Source: Phycisphaerae bacterium (lineage in GTDB: Bacteria; Planctomycetota; Phycisphaerae; Phycisphaerales; SM1A02). From it: a stretch of 7,732 nt of DNA. This document shows, in pieces, positions 6,041-7,732 of this stretch. Position numbers and translations under genes: made by a program. Every line of letters begins with the position of its first letter. Within the stretch, counting starts at the first letter, position 1. The DNA lies in NCBI GenBank assembly GCA_016873355.1, contig VGXK01000086.1, positions 1-7,732 on the forward strand, written 5' to 3'. The notes under the pieces are model-generated. The model saw only the letters and a list, made by a program, of their open reading frames with translations. It did not search any database and had not been told where the DNA came from.

Positions 6041-6273
6041 GCCGGGCCGGCCGCAGGACCCCGTCCTCCGCACCGCCGCTGCGAATCGGCCCGGCGCTTC
6101 AAGTCGTTGTCGCCGAGTCCCATATCGAACCGGGGGCGGCGTTCGCTGGCCCGGCCGGGCGAGGCTGCGGGAAGTCGATGCAATCTCCGCGGCCGCAAGG
6201 TCGTTTCTCCCTCCGGATCGCGGGGTCGGGGTGTTCCCTCGCCGCGATCGACCGCTCCGTGACGACGCCATGA
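6037..6273 (+). CDS. Possible small ORF linking the sigma and anti-sigma genes
   Basis: This 78-codon frame fills the 229-base gap after the sigma gene. Its ATG overlaps the sigma stop (ATGA 6037-6040) and its TGA overlaps the next gene's start (ATGA 6270-6273). AGGAGG lies upstream at 6021-6026. Against it, the product is Arg/Pro/Ser/Gly-rich with no domain, signal peptide or membrane segment that I can see. Third-position GC, counted by hand, is about 79%. That is higher than the other two frames of this stretch (about 70 and 73%) but looks lower than in the sure genes. All frames are open here because stop codons are rare. It could be a coupling ORF that brings ribosomes to the SD-less downstream start, or simply a leader region. 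Confidence 0.35.
   Translation: MSRAGRRTPSSAPPLRIGPALQVVVAESHIEPGAAFAGPAGRGCGKSMQSPRPQGRFSLRIAGSGCSLAAIDRSVTTP
6216..6249 (+). promoter_or_regulatory. 8-bp stem-loop before the anti-sigma start
   Basis: GATCGCGG (6216-6223) pairs perfectly with CCGCGATC (6242-6249). Inside the 18-base loop, GGG (6229-6231) can pair with CCC (6236-6238) around TGTT. The structure ends 20 bases before ATG 6270, a start without an SD. It could govern translation of the anti-sigma gene or mark an RNA processing site. The word GATCG is common across this window, so part of the symmetry may be compositional. Confidence 0.4.
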
Positions 6274-6785
6274 CCGCACCGCACGACCGATTCGACGATC
6301 GCTTCGACGAGCAGACGGGCATCGATCCGCAGCTGCGCGAAGTCGTGGCGCGCCTCGAGGCGCGCGGACGGCGCTTGCGCGTGCGCAGCGGTCTTGCCGA
6401 CCGCATCTTCGCGGCGGTGGAGCGCGAGCTCGATGCGCCGGCGGTGGTGGCGCGCGTGGGTCCGTCCCCGATTCGTCGCTGGGCGGCGCTCGCGGCGATC
6501 CTGACGATCGTGCTCGCGGGTCTGACCACGGCGCTCCTGCTGCGCGGCGGGCTCACGGGGCGCGAGGATCCGGTGCGTGCCGAGACGCTCGTGCTCGCGG
6601 AGGCCTCGCCGGCGGAGCGGCTGCTCGTGGCGTTCGTGGACGAATCGGTTCCGGGCGCGGCGAGCGATCGTCGTGAGTTCATGGAGGAGATCCTGCCGGG
6701 CTCCACCGTGCGCTACGACGAACTCGATCTCGAGTTGCGACGCATCCTGGAGAGCGTCGACGCCGACGGGAGCGCCACGCGATGA
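6270..6785 (+). CDS. Single-pass membrane protein, putative anti-sigma factor
   Basis: This 171-residue protein has an N-terminal, probably cytoplasmic part of about 70 residues, with helical LREVVARLEARGRRL and SGLADRIFAAVERELD. Arg69-Arg70 and one hydrophobic segment at 71-91 (WAALAAILTIVLAGLTTALLL) follow, then an acidic domain of about 80 residues predicted to lie outside the membrane. The positive-inside rule supports N-in, C-out. It contains no Cys, so it is not a zinc-binding (HxxxCxxC) anti-sigma domain. The call rests on topology and position after an ECF sigma gene, not on a recognised domain. ATG 6270 lacks an SD and overlaps a possible upstream stop. An in-frame GTG at 6231 would add 13 residues. 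Its own stop overlaps the next ATG (ATGA 6782-6785), so the two products are probably made together. Confidence 0.75.
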   Translation: MTAPHDRFDDRFDEQTGIDPQLREVVARLEARGRRLRVRSGLADRIFAAVERELDAPAVVARVGPSPIRRWAALAAILTIVLAGLTTALLLRGGLTGREDPVRAETLVLAEASPAERLLVAFVDESVPGAASDRREFMEEILPGSTVRYDELDLELRRILESVDADGSATR

Positions 6786-7732
6786 CGCCGGCGCGGGTGC
6801 TGCTCGTCGCCGCGGCGTTCGTGGCGCTGCTTGCCGCCGGGGCGTCGACCGCAATGCCCCAGGACACCGGGGCGATGTCGCCGAAGGGCGGCGATTCGAC
6901 CACGGAGAAGGCGCCGCCGCAGCCGGCGGCCGGCACGACGCCGAGCCGCGGCACGGAGCGGGGCGCCGAACGCGGCGCCGAGCGCGGTTCCGAGCGCAAC
7001 GGCGAGCGAGGGTCGGAGGACGGACCGTCTCGCGGCAACCGTCGCTTCTCCGCAGAAAGCCTCACGCCGGAGCAGATCGACGAAGTGATCGACGTCGCCG
7101 CCGACATCTCGCCCGAGTGGGGCACGGCGCTGCGTGCGAAGCGAGAGCAGGATCCGCAGGGCCTGCGCGAGGCGATCGCGTCCGGAGGTCCGCGCCTGCT
7201 CGGCCTGTTGGTGCTCAAGCGCAATCATCCGGAGCTCTACGCGATCCGCGTCGAGGACCTGCGGCTGCAGAGCGAGCTCAAGGCGCTCGCGAACGAGTAC
7301 CGCGCCGCGATCGAGGCCGGGAGCGCCAAGGCCGCGGAACTCGAGGCGCAGCTTCGACAGAAGGTGAATCGCCAGGTCGATCTCGACCTCCGCGCCCGCG
7401 CGATCGAACTGAAGGCGCTCGACGCGCAGGTGCGCCGCATGGTGGACGAGCTCACGCAGGAGGCGCGGGATCGAACGGGTCGCGTCGACAAGGTGCTCGA
7501 GGCGATCAAGGCGGGCGAAGAGCCGAGATCGCTCGTGCGGCCGGGCTTCGGCAGCGGCGAGCGAGGCGGCCGTTCGTGGCGGCGACCCGGTCCGACCGGC
7601 GGCGAGGGGAACGAGTCTCGCGCCGATCCGGCGCCGGGCGGCGGCTCCGCGCCGAAGAACGGCGCGGCGCCGAGCGGGGGCGCAGCGAAGAACGGCGCGG
7701 CGCCGAGCGGGGGCGCAGCGAAGAACGGCGCC
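6782..7732 (+). CDS. Secreted helical protein with peptide repeats (partial, 3' end cut)
   Basis: The frame opens at ATG 6782, overlapping the preceding stop as ATGA, and stays open to the window end: 317 residues without a stop. Residues 1-24 form a Sec signal peptide with likely cleavage after Ser-Thr-Ala24. A Pro/Gly/Thr-rich stretch (25-55) is followed by six R-G-x-E-type tetrapeptides (56-79). Residues 89-145 begin with SLTPEQIDEVID, reminiscent of the LTxxQ start of Spy/CpxP-like periplasmic proteins, though that link is weak. Residues 156-244 are heptad-like, charged and rich in Leu/Ala/Glu/Arg, probably a coiled coil. From 250 it is Gly/Pro/Arg-rich, ending in an 11-residue tandem repeat from Lys292. 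No Cys is present. Coupling to the membrane protein suggests an extracytoplasmic partner in sigma control, such as a sensor or sink; the function is unproven. Confidence 0.85.
   Translation, partial: MTPARVLLVAAAFVALLAAGASTAMPQDTGAMSPKGGDSTTEKAPPQPAAGTTPSRGTERGAERGAERGSERNGERGSEDGPSRGNRRFSAESLTPEQIDEVIDVAADISPEWGTALRAKREQDPQGLREAIASGGPRLLGLLVLKRNHPELYAIRVEDLRLQSELKALANEYRAAIEAGSAKAAELEAQLRQKVNRQVDLDLRARAIELKALDAQVRRMVDELTQEARDRTGRVDKVLEAIKAGEEPRSLVRPGFGSGERGGRSWRRPGPTGGEGNESRADPAPGGGSAPKNGAAPSGGAAKNGAAPSGGAAKNGA
6947..7018 (+). repeat. Six 12-base units encoding R-G-x-E tetrapeptides
   Basis: Residues 56-79 of the secreted protein read RGTE, RGAE, RGAE, RGSE, RNGE, RGSE with exact four-residue period. 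The codons differ between units (Arg cgc, cgg, cga; Glu gag, gaa). This suggests an old repeat kept at protein level rather than fresh duplication. Alternating + and - charge would give a soluble, extended or single-helix spacer after the signal peptide. Confidence 0.85.
7655..7732 (+). repeat. 33-base tandem repeat encoding KNGAAPSGGAA
   Basis: Two identical 33-base units (7655-7687, 7688-7720) are followed by 12 bases of a third, which differs at the last base (GCC for GCG, both Ala). Each encodes the 11 residues KNGAAPSGGAA. Identity at DNA level points to recent duplication. The length is a multiple of three, so copy-number change keeps the frame. The total number of units is unknown because the window ends inside the array. 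Confidence 0.9.

Noticed and set aside
6149..6160. A 12-bp palindrome GCCCGGCCGGGC as a binding site
   Set aside because: Pure G/C palindromes are expected by chance here and no repeat of it marks other regulatory regions.
3400..6273. A 957-codon open frame on the + strand across the HU/IHF gene, dnaB and the sigma gene
   Set aside because: It is out of frame with three clear genes, very Arg/Ala/Gly-rich and without domains; stop codons are rare in this composition. Only its last 78 codons, in the intergenic gap, are kept as a weak candidate.
5138..6706. A 522-codon - strand frame opposite dnaB, sigma and anti-sigma genes
   Set aside because: Ser/Arg-rich antisense shadow; the + strand genes there have convincing domains.

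Overview
This window comes from a GC-rich (about 70% or more by eye) Gram-negative-type bacterium, because it carries lipid A and LPS core genes. The gene set is an LPS pair, a lipoprotein, HU/IHF, DnaB and an ECF sigma cluster. GC-tailed secreted proteins, hairpins without T-tracts and few Shine-Dalgarno (SD) sites are also present. Together these would fit a planctomycete of the Phycisphaerae kind, but that placement is inference; a myxobacterium or another high-GC didermic phylum is not excluded. All convincing genes are on the + strand. No tRNA, rRNA, CRISPR array, insertion sequence or phage gene was seen.

Region 1 (1-2668), envelope synthesis. The tail of an upstream gene ends in an Ala-Gly repeat and overlaps lpxK by ATGA. 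lpxK (lipid A 4'-kinase, with an unusual P-loop) is followed 4 bases later by hldE, the bifunctional kinase/adenylyltransferase that makes ADP-heptose for the LPS core. A TAGACT box lies exactly six bases before the hldE GTG.

Region 2 (2669-3475). A 123-residue lipoprotein of unknown function follows a compact GC hairpin and a good SD. It is followed by a 10-bp perfect stem-loop that looks like a terminator, then by a good sigma70-type promoter.

Region 3 (3476-5413), chromosome maintenance. This holds an HU/IHF-family DNA-binding protein, whose SD can pair with an upstream complement, and the replicative helicase dnaB, which has no intein.

Region 4 (5414-7732), a candidate signalling cluster. 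It holds an ECF sigma factor, a possible 78-codon ORF, a single-pass membrane protein without cysteines (putative anti-sigma factor) and a secreted helical protein with two kinds of peptide repeat, cut by the window end. Every junction from the sigma factor onward is an ATGA stop/start overlap if the small ORF is real. The order sigma, membrane anti-sigma, periplasmic helical protein recalls CnrH-CnrY-CnrX-type systems. This resemblance is architectural only, and it is the most interesting part of the window.
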